Below are positions 35,777 through 44,950 of a stretch of 64,000 bases of DNA, one piece after another (position 1 is the stretch's first letter; every line of letters starts with the position of its first letter). Under the pieces are notes generated by a model, which searched no databases, was not told the origin of the DNA, and saw only the letters and a list, made by a program, of their open reading frames with translations. The DNA comes from Spongiactinospora rosea (GTDB lineage Bacteria; Actinomycetota; Actinomycetes; Streptosporangiales; Streptosporangiaceae). Both the position numbers and the translations under genes were made by a program. The stretch covers positions 346,149-410,148 of the forward strand of contig NZ_QMEY01000006.1 of the NCBI RefSeq assembly GCF_003315795.1. Reading direction: 5' to 3'.

Positions 35777-36691
35777 TCAGACCTCCACGGAACCGACCGG
35801 CTCGATCGGCTCCACCTGGTCGGCCTTCTTGGGCTCCACCGGACGGCGGCCGAGCATGTCGAGCCGGTTGAGGGTCGGGTTGGCGGCGATGACCTTGGTG
35901 AAGCTGACCTTCTCCGAGGCCGCGGTCAGCGCCGCGACGGTGCCGAGCACCGCCAGCCTGCCCGGCCGGCCGAGCGTGGTCACCGCGGCCAGGCCGAGCA
36001 GCGCGCCCAGCGCGTTGGCGCCCGCGTCGCCGAGCATGGCCCGCTCGCCGAGGTCTTCGGGCAGCAGCGCGGCGGCGGCGCCCAGCGGGACGGCGACCGC
36101 GACCGCGGCGGCCGGGGATCCGCGCAGCACCGAGGCGGCCAGCAGCGGCCCGCCGGTCAGCAGGCCGACCTTGATCGCCCGGCCGGGGCGCAGGTCGAAC
36201 AGGTTGGCCAGGTTGGCGCAGCCCGCGATGGCCGCGCCGTTGACGACCGTGTCCAGCGGCCCGCGCGAGACCAGCGCGGCGGCGGCCAGGCCCGTCCCGC
36301 CGATGCCGAGGATCTTCACGGCGCCGCTGGTCACCTCGCCCCTGGCCAGCGCGCCGAGGTGGCCCTTGAAGCCCTTGGAGGACGCCGCGCCGTACAGGTC
36401 GTCGTAGGCGCCGAGGGCGCCGCTGCCCAGGCCCGCCAGCAGCGCGGCGGCGCGGACCTTGACGGGCAGGCCGGGAACGACGGCCGCCGCCGCGCCCGCG
36501 CCCGCCGCGAACGCGGGGCCTTCGAGCAGCGTGAGCGGTTCGCCGCGGTGGTTGGTCCTGGTCCAGGTCGCCTCGCCGCGGGGCGGACGCCTGCGCAGGG
36601 CGGCGTAGGCGGTGCGGGCGGCGACCGCGCCCAGCACGGTGCCGAGCACGGCGCGGGCGGCGGTGGACAGTCGGGGACGGGCGGCCATCAT
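35777..36691 (-). CDS. MraY/WecA-like membrane protein (glycosyl-1-phosphate transferase family relative)
   Basis: A 304-residue membrane protein. Three signatures of the polyprenyl-phosphate sugar-phosphotransferase family are visible: GAYDDLYG (the Asp-Asp pair), CANLANLFDLRPGRAIK (N-x-x-N-x-x-D), and LGDAGANALGALLG (nucleotide-sugar loop). About 8 membrane segments instead of the usual 10-11. It may be a reduced but active transferase or a degenerate relative. Its start overlaps the mctB stop by one base (TGATG) and murJ follows, so an envelope role is likely. Confidence 0.75.
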   Translation of the reverse strand: MMAARPRLSTAARAVLGTVLGAVAARTAYAALRRRPPRGEATWTRTNHRGEPLTLLEGPAFAAGAGAAAAVVPGLPVKVRAAALLAGLGSGALGAYDDLYGAASSKGFKGHLGALARGEVTSGAVKILGIGGTGLAAAALVSRGPLDTVVNGAAIAGCANLANLFDLRPGRAIKVGLLTGGPLLAASVLRGSPAAAVAVAVPLGAAAALLPEDLGERAMLGDAGANALGALLGLAAVTTLGRPGRLAVLGTVAALTAASEKVSFTKVIAANPTLNRLDMLGRRPVEPKKADQVEPIEPVGSVEV

Positions 36692-37662
36692 CAGCCTCCG
36701 GAGGAGCTGCTGGGGGTGGACGTGGGTGCGGGAGACGGCCCGACGGCAGAGGCGCCGGTGCCGATGCCGTACTGCCCCGCGCCGCCGGAGAGCTGCTCGC
36801 GCAGAGCGTAGACCAGTGTGACGCGTCCCGTGGGCTGTTCGCCGTTGTCGACGCTGGAGACCGCGGCCGCCGCCTCGCCGGAGTCGCGCAGCGCGGCCAC
36901 GATCCCGCCGGGCGAGGCCGAGGCCGCCGGCCCGGTGAGCACCGTGCCCCGGTCGGCCGCGTCCAGCCCCCGGGCCAGCGCCACGACCGCGGCGTTCTGG
37001 GCCTCGGCGTGCTCGCCCTCGTACGGCTCGCCGGGCGCGAGGACCACGGCCAGCGAGGCCCGCAGCGCGGGATCGCCGCGCATCGTGATCAGCGAACCCT
37101 CCTGGAAGGCGCCGAGCACCCCGGCCGCCGCCGGGTTCTCCCTGCCCACCTGGGCGCTGTCGGAGGTGACCACCGCCGCCGCGAGCACCGCCGCCGCCTT
37201 CTCGTACGGCGTGGCGTCCACGGGGAACGTCATCTCGGCGGGCTTGGCGGTCACCGCGAGCTGGTCGATCACCCCGCTCTGCCGCTGGTCGAGGTACTTC
37301 TCCGTCAGCGCGACCTGCCCGCTGACCGCCGCGTCCGCGTCTTCCAGCACCTCCTGCACCGCCTCGCGGTCGCTGGTGGTGACGCCGGGCAGCTCCACGA
37401 TCAGGACGCGCTCGCCGTCCAGCTCTTTGGAGACGAGCCTGCGGGTCTGCCCGGAGATCAGCGCGTCGTTGCCGCGCTCGCGGAGCTGCAGATCGGTGAT
37501 CTGCTCCTGCAGCCCGGCGTTGCGCTGGCGCACCTGCTCGACAGCGGTGTTGGCCACGTAGATCGCCGGGTCCTGGAGGAACGTCGAACCGAGCACGATC
37601 CCCACGGAGAGCGCGAGAAAGACCGCGACGATGGAGACGAGGTGATAACGGAAATCGATCAC
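36691..37662 (-). CDS. mctB: MctB-like copper transport/outer envelope protein
   Basis: A 323-residue protein homologous to mycobacterial MctB (Rv1698). It has an N-terminal membrane anchor (YHLVSIVAVFLALSVGIVLGS), a coiled-coil segment (VEQVRQRNAGLQEQITDLQLRER), an alpha/beta domain and a Ser/Pro-rich tail. MctB lowers cell copper in mycobacteria and, with SteA, is linked to cell division in corynebacteria (SteB). GTG start overlaps the steA stop (GTGA), the conserved pair. Confidence 0.88.
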   Translation of the reverse strand: MIDFRYHLVSIVAVFLALSVGIVLGSTFLQDPAIYVANTAVEQVRQRNAGLQEQITDLQLRERGNDALISGQTRRLVSKELDGERVLIVELPGVTTSDREAVQEVLEDADAAVSGQVALTEKYLDQRQSGVIDQLAVTAKPAEMTFPVDATPYEKAAAVLAAAVVTSDSAQVGRENPAAAGVLGAFQEGSLITMRGDPALRASLAVVLAPGEPYEGEHAEAQNAAVVALARGLDAADRGTVLTGPAASASPGGIVAALRDSGEAAAAVSSVDNGEQPTGRVTLVYALREQLSGGAGQYGIGTGASAVGPSPAPTSTPSSSSGG

Positions 37663-38855
37663 GAGAAGAGTCCGACCAGCCAGAAGATGAAGGCGTTCCA
37701 GATGTCGCGCAGGCCCTCCAGCCAGATCTGGCCGACGGGTGAGATCCGCAGCGCCACCCCGAAGGTGACCAGGGTGGTGATGACCAGCAGCAGGAGGGAG
37801 GAGTTGGAGATCCGGCTCCGGTAGAGCCTGCTGACGCCCTTGGCCTCGATGAGCTTGCCGCCCACCCGGAGCCGGGTCAGGAAGGTGCTCGCCATGCCCG
37901 AGCGGCCCTTGTCCAGGAACTCCACGAGCGTGTTGTGCGTGCCCACGGCCACGATCAGGTCGGCGCCCTTGTCGTCGGCGAGCAGCATCGCGATGTCCTC
38001 GCTGGTGCCGAGCGCGGGGAAGACCACCGCGTCACGGCCCAGCCGGCGCACGCGCTCCAGGCCGGGGGCGCGGCCGTCCCGGTAGGCGTGCACCACCAGC
38101 TCGGCCCCGCAGGTGAGGGCCTTGGTGGAGACGGAGTCGAAGTCGCCGACGATGACGTCGGGGAGGTAGCCGGCCTCCAGCAGCGCGTCGGCGCCGCCGT
38201 CCACGCCCATCAGGACGGGCCGGTACTCCCTGATGTAGGGGCGCAGCGTGGCGAGGTCTTCCTTGTAGTGGTAGCCCCGCACCACGATCAGGACGTGCCT
38301 GCCCTCCAGCGACGTGCGGATCTTCGGCACGCCCACGCCGTCGATGAGCAGGTCGCGCTCGCGCCTGACGTATTCCATGGTGTTGGCGGCGAACGCCTCG
38401 ATCTGCACCGACAGACCGGCCCTGGCCTCGGCCATGGCCGCGTCGACCGTCTCGGCGGTCTGGACGTCGCCCTTGCCCACGACCTCGTCATCGCGGTAGA
38501 TCACGCCGTCGTGGACCCGGACCACGTCGCCGTCCCTGATCCGCTCGAACAGCTCGGGGCTCGCGTTGTCCACGAACGGCACGCCCGACTCGATGACGAT
38601 CTGCGGCCCGAGGTTGGGGTAACGCCCGCTGATGCCGGCCGCGACGTTGACGACGGCCGCCGCCCCGCACGCCACCAGCGCCTCCGCGCTGACCCGGTCG
38701 ACGTCGACGTGATCGATGATCGCGATCTCACCGGACTTGAGGCGCTTGGTCAGCCTCTTGGTCCGCCGATCGATCCTCGCCACTGCCGTCACCCCGGGAA
38801 GGTCGTCTGCCTTCCAGCGGCGGAGGCCCGGAACCCTCATGGTCGGCACCTTCAT
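37659..38855 (-). CDS. steA: Cytokinetic-ring protein SteA
   Basis: A 398-residue SteA (Rv1697 homologue). The central part resembles thiamine pyrophosphokinase (RPVLMGVDGGADALLEAGYLPDVIVGDFDSVS), but the family is not thought to be a TPP kinase. A C-terminal membrane helix (SSLLLLVITTLVTFGVAL) precedes a short tail. SteA with SteB activates cell-wall hydrolysis at the septum in corynebacteria. ATG 38855 is preferred on spacing from AGGATGG; an ATG at 38864 is three codons upstream. Confidence 0.9.
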   Translation of the reverse strand: MKVPTMRVPGLRRWKADDLPGVTAVARIDRRTKRLTKRLKSGEIAIIDHVDVDRVSAEALVACGAAAVVNVAAGISGRYPNLGPQIVIESGVPFVDNASPELFERIRDGDVVRVHDGVIYRDDEVVGKGDVQTAETVDAAMAEARAGLSVQIEAFAANTMEYVRRERDLLIDGVGVPKIRTSLEGRHVLIVVRGYHYKEDLATLRPYIREYRPVLMGVDGGADALLEAGYLPDVIVGDFDSVSTKALTCGAELVVHAYRDGRAPGLERVRRLGRDAVVFPALGTSEDIAMLLADDKGADLIVAVGTHNTLVEFLDKGRSGMASTFLTRLRVGGKLIEAKGVSRLYRSRISNSSLLLLVITTLVTFGVALRISPVGQIWLEGLRDIWNAFIFWLVGLFS

Positions 38856-38985
38856 CACGACCATCCTGCCAGAGTGAAGGACTTCACCGGCGCCGCACGG
38901 CGTGGCGTGTCGGATATGTCACATGGAGTGATGGAATCAAATCGCCTCGGCGCACAGAAGCGGACAATGCCCGGGAACGCCCGCG

Positions 38986-40698
38986 TCATGCGCGATCGGC
39001 GGCGGCGATCGCGAGGAGCTCTTCGGCGTGCGCCCGGCCCAGCTCGGAGTCCTCCAGCCCGGCGAGCATCCGGGACAGCTCCTTGACCCGGCCCTCGTGA
39101 TCGAGGGTGACCACGCCGCTGCGGACCACGCTGCCGTCGCTCGCCTTCTCCACCACCAGGTGCTGGTCGGCGAACGCGGCCACCTGCGGCAGGTGGGTCA
39201 CCACGATGACCTGCGCGGTACGGGCCAGGGTGGCCAGCCTGCGGCCGATCTCGACCGCCGCCTTGCCGCCCACCCCCGCGTCGACCTCGTCGAAGACGAA
39301 CGTGGGCACCGGGTCGGCGCCCGCGAAGACCACCTCGATGGCCAGCATCACCCGGCTCAGCTCGCCGCCCGAGGCGCCCTTGCCGAGCGGCAGCGGCGGC
39401 GCGGCGGGGTGCGCCGACAGCCGCAGCTCCACCTCGTCGCGCCCGTGCGGGGCGAAGTCGGCGGCCTGGGAGAGCTGTACGACGACCCGGGCGTGCGGCA
39501 TCGCGAGGGCGGCCAGCTCTTTGGTCACCGCCTCGCCGAAGCGCTGCGCGGCGACGGTGCGCACCCGCGTCAGATCGTCCGCCTGGGCGGTGAGCCGGTC
39601 GGTCAGCTCGTCGTACTCGCGGGTCAGCTCCTCGATGCGGTCGTCGTCGCCGTCCAGCTCGGCCACCCTCGCCGCGGCGCGGGCGGCCCATTCGAGCACG
39701 GCCGCGGCGTCCTCGCCGTACTTGCGGGTCAGCCCCGCGAGCTGGGCTCTGCGCTCCTGCACGGCGGCCAGCCGCAGTGGGTCGGCGTCGACCGACTCGG
39801 CGTAGGCGGCCAGCTCGGTCGCCACGTCGGAGACCAGGTATCCGGCCTCCGCGAGCCGGTCGCCCAGCCCGCCGAGGGCGGGGTCGAAGTCGCGTACCGC
39901 CTCGACCGCGGCGCGGGCCGCGCCGAGCAGCGAGATGGCGTCCTGGGCGGACTCCGCGGCGCTCATCGGGTCGCCGAGCAGCGCGCCGTGCGCCGTGGTG
40001 GCGGCGGTGCGCAGCGCGTCGGAGTGGGACAGCCGCTCCTCTTCCTCGCGCAGCTCGGTGTCCTCGCCGGCCTTGGGATCGACCTTCTCGATCTCCTCCA
40101 GGCCGAACCTGAGCACGTCGGCCTCCTGGGCGCGCTCGCGCGCCTTGGTGGTCAGCTCGGCGAGCCGACCGGCGACCTTCCGGTGGCGGTCATAGGTCTG
40201 CTCATAAGCGCGCAGCGGCTTCACCAGCTCCTCGCCCGCGTAGCGGTCGAGGGCGGCGCGCTGCCTGGCGGGCTGGAGCAGCCGCTGCTGGTCCATCTGG
40301 CCGTGTACGGCCACGAGGTCGTCGGCGAGGTAGGTGAGCGTGCCGACGGGCACCGTGCGCCCGCCCAGCCAGGCGCGGCTGCGGCCCTCGGCCGAGACCG
40401 TGCGGGCGATGATGAGCTGCCCGTCGTCGACCTCGCCCCCGGCGTCCTCCACCTGCTGGGCGACCCGGCCGCGCGGCTCGACCAGCAGGGTGCCCTCGAC
40501 CCTGGCGCGATCGGCGCCCGGCCGCACCCGCGAGGGGTCGGCGCGCCCGCCGAACAGCAGGCCGAGCCCGGTCACCACCATGGTCTTGCCCGCGCCGGTC
40601 TCGCCCGTCACGACGGTGAAGCCCGGCGAAAGCTCCAGGACGGCCTCGTCGATCACGCCGAGACCGCCGATACGGACCTCCTCGACCCTTGGTCGCAC
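38986..40698 (-). CDS. recN: DNA repair protein RecN
   Basis: A 570-residue SMC-like ATPase of double-strand-break repair. Walker A GETGAGKTMVV near the start, long coiled coils in the middle, signature LGKGASGGELSRV and Walker B TFVFDEVDAGVGG near the end. GTG 40698 is preceded by GGGAGG. Conserved position between nadK and steA. Confidence 0.96.
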   Translation of the reverse strand: MRPRVEEVRIGGLGVIDEAVLELSPGFTVVTGETGAGKTMVVTGLGLLFGGRADPSRVRPGADRARVEGTLLVEPRGRVAQQVEDAGGEVDDGQLIIARTVSAEGRSRAWLGGRTVPVGTLTYLADDLVAVHGQMDQQRLLQPARQRAALDRYAGEELVKPLRAYEQTYDRHRKVAGRLAELTTKARERAQEADVLRFGLEEIEKVDPKAGEDTELREEEERLSHSDALRTAATTAHGALLGDPMSAAESAQDAISLLGAARAAVEAVRDFDPALGGLGDRLAEAGYLVSDVATELAAYAESVDADPLRLAAVQERRAQLAGLTRKYGEDAAAVLEWAARAAARVAELDGDDDRIEELTREYDELTDRLTAQADDLTRVRTVAAQRFGEAVTKELAALAMPHARVVVQLSQAADFAPHGRDEVELRLSAHPAAPPLPLGKGASGGELSRVMLAIEVVFAGADPVPTFVFDEVDAGVGGKAAVEIGRRLATLARTAQVIVVTHLPQVAAFADQHLVVEKASDGSVVRSGVVTLDHEGRVKELSRMLAGLEDSELGRAHAEELLAIAAADRA

Positions 40699-40827
40699 TG
40701 GTCCCTCCCGTCACATACCAGCCACCGAACGCGTGTGCGGCGCGTGCCAGACGATCCTACGCGCTTCCGGCCCCGCGGAACCTGAACGCGGGCGTCACAG
40801 CACGCGCACCCTCGGTGTTCCGGGTGG

Positions 40828-41736
40828 TCAAAACCCCCGTGTACGGCCACGCCAGCCCTGAACGGGCAGGTCGAACTTGGCCACCAGACGGTCGGTGAAG
40901 GGGGCTCCGGTGTCGTTGATCCCGTGCAGGCGGGCGAGGCGCACCGGTACGTCGGCACGCCGTACCTCGACACGCGCGCCGGAGGGCAGGTCGAAGCGGC
41001 GGCGTCCGTCGCACCACAGCACGCCGCCCGGCGTGTTGGGGAGGATCTCCACGGCCAGCGAGGCGCGCGGCGAGACCACCAGGGGCCGGGCGAACAGGGC
41101 GTGCGCGCTGATCGGCACCAGCAGCAGGGCCTCCACCTCCGGCCAGACCACGGGACCTCCGGCGGAGAAGGCGTAGGCGGTGGAGCCGGTGGGGGTCGCG
41201 CAGATGACGCCGTCGCAGCCGTAGCGGGACAGCGGCCTGCCGTCGATCTCGGTGACGACCTCCAGCATGCGGTCCCGCTTTTCCACGGTGGCCTCGTTGA
41301 GCGCCCAGGTCTCGGCGATGACCTCGCCGTTGAGCCGGGCGACCACCTCAAGGGTGAGCCGTTCCTCCACGTCGTACCGGCCGCGCACGACGCTGTCCAC
41401 GGCGTCGGCCAGGTCGTCGGCCTCGGTCTCGGCCAGGAATCCGACATGGCCGAGGTTGACCCCGAGCAGCGGGGCGCCGCTGGGCCTGGCCATCTCGGCG
41501 GCGCGCAGGATCGTGCCGTCGCCGCCCAGCACGATGATCATCTCGGCGTCGTCGGCGGCGGCCCCGGTGGCCGGGACGACCTCCACGCCCGGGCAGGCCA
41601 CGCTCTCCGCCTCAGAGTCCAGGACGCGTACGTGCATCCCCGCCGTGACCAGCCTGTCGATCACGAGCCGGGCCGCGTCGATCGCGGCCTCGCGCCCGGT
41701 GTGGGTCGTGATCAGGATGGTTCGCTTGGTCGTCAC
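40828..41736 (-). CDS. nadK: NAD kinase
   Basis: A 302-residue ATP/polyphosphate-NAD kinase making NADP. LGGDGTIL (the GGDG motif), NLGHVGFLAE, ALNEATVEK (NE/D) and TPTGSTAYAFSAGGP are present. GTG 41736 shares a base with the tlyA stop (TAGTG), so it is coupled to tlyA. Confidence 0.96.
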   Translation of the reverse strand: MTTKRTILITTHTGREAAIDAARLVIDRLVTAGMHVRVLDSEAESVACPGVEVVPATGAAADDAEMIIVLGGDGTILRAAEMARPSGAPLLGVNLGHVGFLAETEADDLADAVDSVVRGRYDVEERLTLEVVARLNGEVIAETWALNEATVEKRDRMLEVVTEIDGRPLSRYGCDGVICATPTGSTAYAFSAGGPVVWPEVEALLLVPISAHALFARPLVVSPRASLAVEILPNTPGGVLWCDGRRRFDLPSGARVEVRRADVPVRLARLHGINDTGAPFTDRLVAKFDLPVQGWRGRTRGF

Positions 41737-42557
41737 TACCGTGGCCCTTCCGCCACCGCCCGCTCGATCTCCGCCGCGAGGTCGGGGACGGGCGGCGCCC
41801 CCTCTCCCTTGCCCAGCCACAGCAGATATTCGACGTTGCCCGACGGGCCCGGCAGCGGGCTCGCCGTCACCCCGCGCACCACCAGGCCCAGGGCGCGCGC
41901 GGCGTCCGCCGCGTCCTGTACGGCCTGCACGCGCAGCGCGGGATCGCGTACCACGCCTCCCGCGCCCACCCGGTCCTTGCCCACCTCGAACTGCGGCTTG
42001 ACCAGCATGACGAAGTCGGTGGCCGGGGCGGCGCAGGCGTGCAGCGCGGGCAGCACCAGGCGCAGTGAGATGAACGACAGATCGCCCACCACCAGCGTCG
42101 GCGGCTCGCCCACGTCGCCGGGGGCCAGGTCCCTGACGTTGACGCGCTCCATGACCGTCACCCGGTCGTCGGTGCGCAGGGACCAGGCGAGCTGGCCGTA
42201 CCCGACGTCCACCGCGACGACGTGCGCGGCGCCCTCGCGCAGCAGGACGTCGGTGAAGCCGCCGGTCGAGGCGCCCGCGTCCAGGCAGCGGCGGCCCCGT
42301 ACGGACAGCCCGAGCGGGCCGAACGCGGCGAGCGCGCCGAGCAGTTTGTGCGCGCCGCGCGAGACGTAGTCGGGGCCGCCCTCGGCCTGCTCGGCGACGA
42401 CGATCGGGGCGGCGGTGTCGACCTGGCTGGCGGCCTTGGCGGCCAGCTGACCGCCGACGCTGACCCGCCGGTCGGCGATGAGCCTGCCCGCGTGCTCACG
42501 CGAGCGCGCCAGCCCCCGGCGCACCAGCTCGCTGTCGAGCCGGACCCGTCTGCTCAC
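41736..42557 (-). CDS. tlyA: TlyA-family 16S/23S rRNA 2'-O-methyltransferase
   Basis: A 273-residue protein with an N-terminal S4 RNA-binding domain (VRLDSELVRRGLARSREHAGRLI) and an FtsJ-like methyltransferase (CLDAGASTGGFTDVLL, VAVDVGYGQLAW, VGDLSFISLRL, VKPQFEVGKDRV). In mycobacteria TlyA methylates C1409 of 16S and C1920 of 23S rRNA, which determines capreomycin sensitivity. GTG 42557 overlaps the stop of the 64-residue gene upstream (GTGA). Confidence 0.94.
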   Translation of the reverse strand: MSRRVRLDSELVRRGLARSREHAGRLIADRRVSVGGQLAAKAASQVDTAAPIVVAEQAEGGPDYVSRGAHKLLGALAAFGPLGLSVRGRRCLDAGASTGGFTDVLLREGAAHVVAVDVGYGQLAWSLRTDDRVTVMERVNVRDLAPGDVGEPPTLVVGDLSFISLRLVLPALHACAAPATDFVMLVKPQFEVGKDRVGAGGVVRDPALRVQAVQDAADAARALGLVVRGVTASPLPGPSGNVEYLLWLGKGEGAPPVPDLAAEIERAVAEGPR

Positions 42558-42748
42558 CCGCGACCCCGCTCGTGCGCGTGCTCCGGCGCGGACTCCGCCC
42601 CGTCGGCGGAGGCCAGCGCGCGTTCGAGGCCGGCGTGGATCTCCTCGAACACCGCGACATGCTCGCCGACGGGCAGTGCGGCGAGCCGGTCCAGCCCGGC
42701 CAGCGCCTCTTCGGCCGCGCCGCCGGTCCGCTGCGGCAGATCCGTCAT
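42554..42748 (-). CDS. Small conserved acidic protein upstream of tlyA
   Basis: A 64-residue helical protein (AAEEALAGLDRLAALPVGEHVAVFEEIHAGLERAL) with a His/Arg tail. Short reading frames of this kind precede tlyA in many actinomycetes. It begins the tlyA-nadK run and ends in a GTGA overlap. The repeated short helices suggest a protein-protein contact; no function is known to me. Confidence 0.7.
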   Translation of the reverse strand: MTDLPQRTGGAAEEALAGLDRLAALPVGEHVAVFEEIHAGLERALASADGAESAPEHAHERGRG

Positions 42749-42947
42749 TCGCCCCCTCCGGGAAGGTCGTACGATCGCGCGTGTGCGCCGCTGCCCCGAC
42801 CGTATCCGACGGCCACCGCCACCTGGCGCGCCAACCTGGCGTTGCCGCGCCCACGAGCGGCGGATTTGCCGTAGTAGTTGATTGGAACGCTACCGTCCCT
42901 AGGTAAGGACGGTTTCGGACGGTCCTTGCGAGAAGGGAACGCGATCT

Positions 42948-43304
42948 ATGGCGACCGTCGAGGAGTGCCGGGCGGCGCTGCGCAAGCTCGCCGAGCAGTT
43001 CGACGAAGTCGATGAGGAGACCAAGGCCAAGCACGTGGTCGAGCGGTCGGTGAGCTGTCACGTGCCCGACCTCGGCACGACCTTCTACGGCCGCATCCAT
43101 CACGGCGGGCTGGAGTCCCTCGACGACCAGGGCGGCGCGGGCGGCGAGCCGGCCCGCCAGGCCGACATCCGCCTCACGATCCGCAGCGACGACCTGGTCT
43201 CGCTGGTGGACGGAGAGCTGGACATGGCCCGTGCCCTGCTCGGCGGCAGGGTCAAGGTGGAGGCGAGCATCGGCGACCTGTTCCGCCTGCGCCGCCTCCT
43301 CTGA
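42948..43304 (+). CDS. SCP2 sterol-binding domain protein
   Basis: A 118-residue SCP2-like protein: two N-terminal helices (VEECRAALRKLAEQFDEV), five-strand sheet (RSVSCHVPDLGTTFYGRI, ADIRLTIRSDDLVSLVDG), then DMARALLGGRVKVEASIGDLFRL, the typical end. The fold binds lipids. Mycobacteria have a similar short gene in this region. ATG 42948 has GAGAAGGGAA upstream. The 5' leader contains an inverted repeat ACCGTCC/GGACGGT at 42892-42913. Confidence 0.85.
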   Translation: MATVEECRAALRKLAEQFDEVDEETKAKHVVERSVSCHVPDLGTTFYGRIHHGGLESLDDQGGAGGEPARQADIRLTIRSDDLVSLVDGELDMARALLGGRVKVEASIGDLFRLRRLL

Positions 43305-43333
43305 GCACCCGCCGCACACCGCTTTTCATGGAC

Positions 43334-44395
43334 TCAGTGGCCCAGGGCGGCGAGGGCCGGTTTCACCGAGTCCGCGCTCAGGCCGCCGTCGCCCGCGGCC
43401 TGCCAGGCGGCCTCGGCGGCCGCGCGGAGCCCGTCCACGGCGTCGCCGGAGCCCGACAGGTGCAGCCGGTCCGATTCCCAGTGGGCGTGCCAGCCCGCGC
43501 AGGACCAGCCGCGCCCGCCGTCCGCCCGCCGCACCTGCGGGTAGGGCAGGTGCAGCGCCGACAGGTCGGCGGCGATGTAGGTGGGGCGGTGCGCGGGTAC
43601 GGCGGTGAGCACGTCGAGCGGGGTGGCGACCCCCGTCAGCACCAGCAGGCTGTCCACGCCCGCGTTGGCGGCGCCCTCGATGTCGGTGTCCAGGCGGTCG
43701 CCCACGACCAGCGGGCGGCGGGCCCCGGAACGGATCATGGACTCGCGGTGCATCGGGGGCAGCGGCTTGCCCGCGACGATGGGCTCGACGCCGGTGGCGG
43801 TGGCGATCACCCGGGACATCGCGCCGTTGCCCGGCATCTCGCCGCGGCCCGACGGCATCGTGGCGTCGGAGTTGGAGGCGACGAACAGCGCGCCCCGCCG
43901 TACGGCGAGCGCCCCCTCGGCGAGCAGGCCGTAGGACATGCCGGGCGAATAGCCCTGCACGACCGCGACGGGGTCGTCCGCGGCCGTGCTCACCGGGCGC
44001 AGGCCGCGGTCGCGTACCGCCTGGCGCAGCCCCATGCCGCCCACCACGAGCACCGCCGCCCCCGGCTCCACCCGCTCGGCGATGAGCCGGGCGGCGGCCT
44101 GGGCGGAGGTGACCAGGTCCGCGGCCTCGGCGGGGATGCCCAGCGCGGTGAGGTGTTCGGCGATGGCGCCGGGGGTGCGTGAGGCGTTGTTGGTGGCGTA
44201 CGCCAGCCGTACGCCCGCCGCCTTCGCCGCCGCCAGCGCCTCCGCGGCCTTCGGCACGGGCCTGGGCCCCAGGTAGACCACACCGTCAAGATCCAGCAGC
44301 AGCGTGTCGTAGCCCTCGACCAGAGCGGATGTCAGCACGGTCGCAGATCCTACGCGCCGCTGGACGGGTCTCGCGGTGGCCCTGGCGTCGTTCAC
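43334..44395 (-). CDS. HAD-superfamily class IIA sugar phosphatase-like hydrolase (NagD-like)
   Basis: A 353-residue NagD-type HAD phosphatase. TLLLDLDGVVYLG (nucleophile DxD), YATNNASRTP, and VVGDRLDTDIEGAANAG with the Mg site are present. The mycobacterial counterpart (Rv1692) is a glycerol-3-phosphate phosphatase. An extra C-terminal 90 or so residues form a small domain (WSCAGWHAHWESDRLHL). GTG start overlaps the TPR gene stop (GTGA). Confidence 0.9.
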   Translation of the reverse strand: MNDARATARPVQRRVGSATVLTSALVEGYDTLLLDLDGVVYLGPRPVPKAAEALAAAKAAGVRLAYATNNASRTPGAIAEHLTALGIPAEAADLVTSAQAAARLIAERVEPGAAVLVVGGMGLRQAVRDRGLRPVSTAADDPVAVVQGYSPGMSYGLLAEGALAVRRGALFVASNSDATMPSGRGEMPGNGAMSRVIATATGVEPIVAGKPLPPMHRESMIRSGARRPLVVGDRLDTDIEGAANAGVDSLLVLTGVATPLDVLTAVPAHRPTYIAADLSALHLPYPQVRRADGGRGWSCAGWHAHWESDRLHLSGSGDAVDGLRAAAEAAWQAAGDGGLSADSVKPALAALGH

Positions 44396-44826
44396 ATGGC
44401 CTCACGGGCGCGCAGGGTCGCGCGGACGTTCTTCAGCGCCGTCACGTAGTCCTTGTGGTCGGGGCGCATCGCCACGGCGATGGCCAGGGGCTCATGGGCC
44501 GCCTCCATGTCGCCGGTCCGCCACAGGGCGAGGCCCAGGCCGAAGTAGGCGTAGTCCTCGGTGGGGTTGGCGTCGACGATGGAGCGGAAGCTGTCCGCGG
44601 CCTTCTCGTACTGCCGGGAGTTGAACTGGGCGCGGGCCAGCCCCTCGCGGACGCTGCGGGAGCCGGGCTCGGCCTCGGCCGCCCTTTCGAGCAGCGCCGC
44701 CGCGGCGGCCGGGCTGCCCTCGCGGAGCAGCTTCATCCCGCGCTGGAACCACTCGTAGACGCCTCCGCCGGGGGCACCCTGGGTCGGCTCGCGGGCCTCA
44801 TCCGGAGTGTTCCTGCCTTCCACCAT
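44392..44826 (-). CDS. Tetratricopeptide repeat protein
   Basis: A 144-residue protein of about three TPR units (VYEWFQRGMKLLREGSPAAA, VREGLARAQFNSRQYEKAADSF, AYFGLGLALWRTGDMEAA). Mycobacterial Rv1691 is the positional counterpart. First gene of a two-gene operon with the HAD phosphatase. Partner unknown. Confidence 0.87.
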   Translation of the reverse strand: MVEGRNTPDEAREPTQGAPGGGVYEWFQRGMKLLREGSPAAAAALLERAAEAEPGSRSVREGLARAQFNSRQYEKAADSFRSIVDANPTEDYAYFGLGLALWRTGDMEAAHEPLAIAVAMRPDHKDYVTALKNVRATLRAREAM

Positions 44827-44950
44827 TCGTCATCCCTTCCCCATGGGCACGGACAAGACCACTGGCAGCGTGTTCGCGGGCAGGTGCCGGGGCGGGAAGA
44901 GCCGCATCCGGGCTCTGGACGATTCAGAACTCTGTGGGAGCATGCCCGAT

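Noticed and set aside
33790..35871. 693-residue open frame on the plus strand opposite murJ
   Set aside because: Pro/Arg/Gly/His-rich antisense of a GC-rich membrane-protein gene; murJ is clearly the coding strand.
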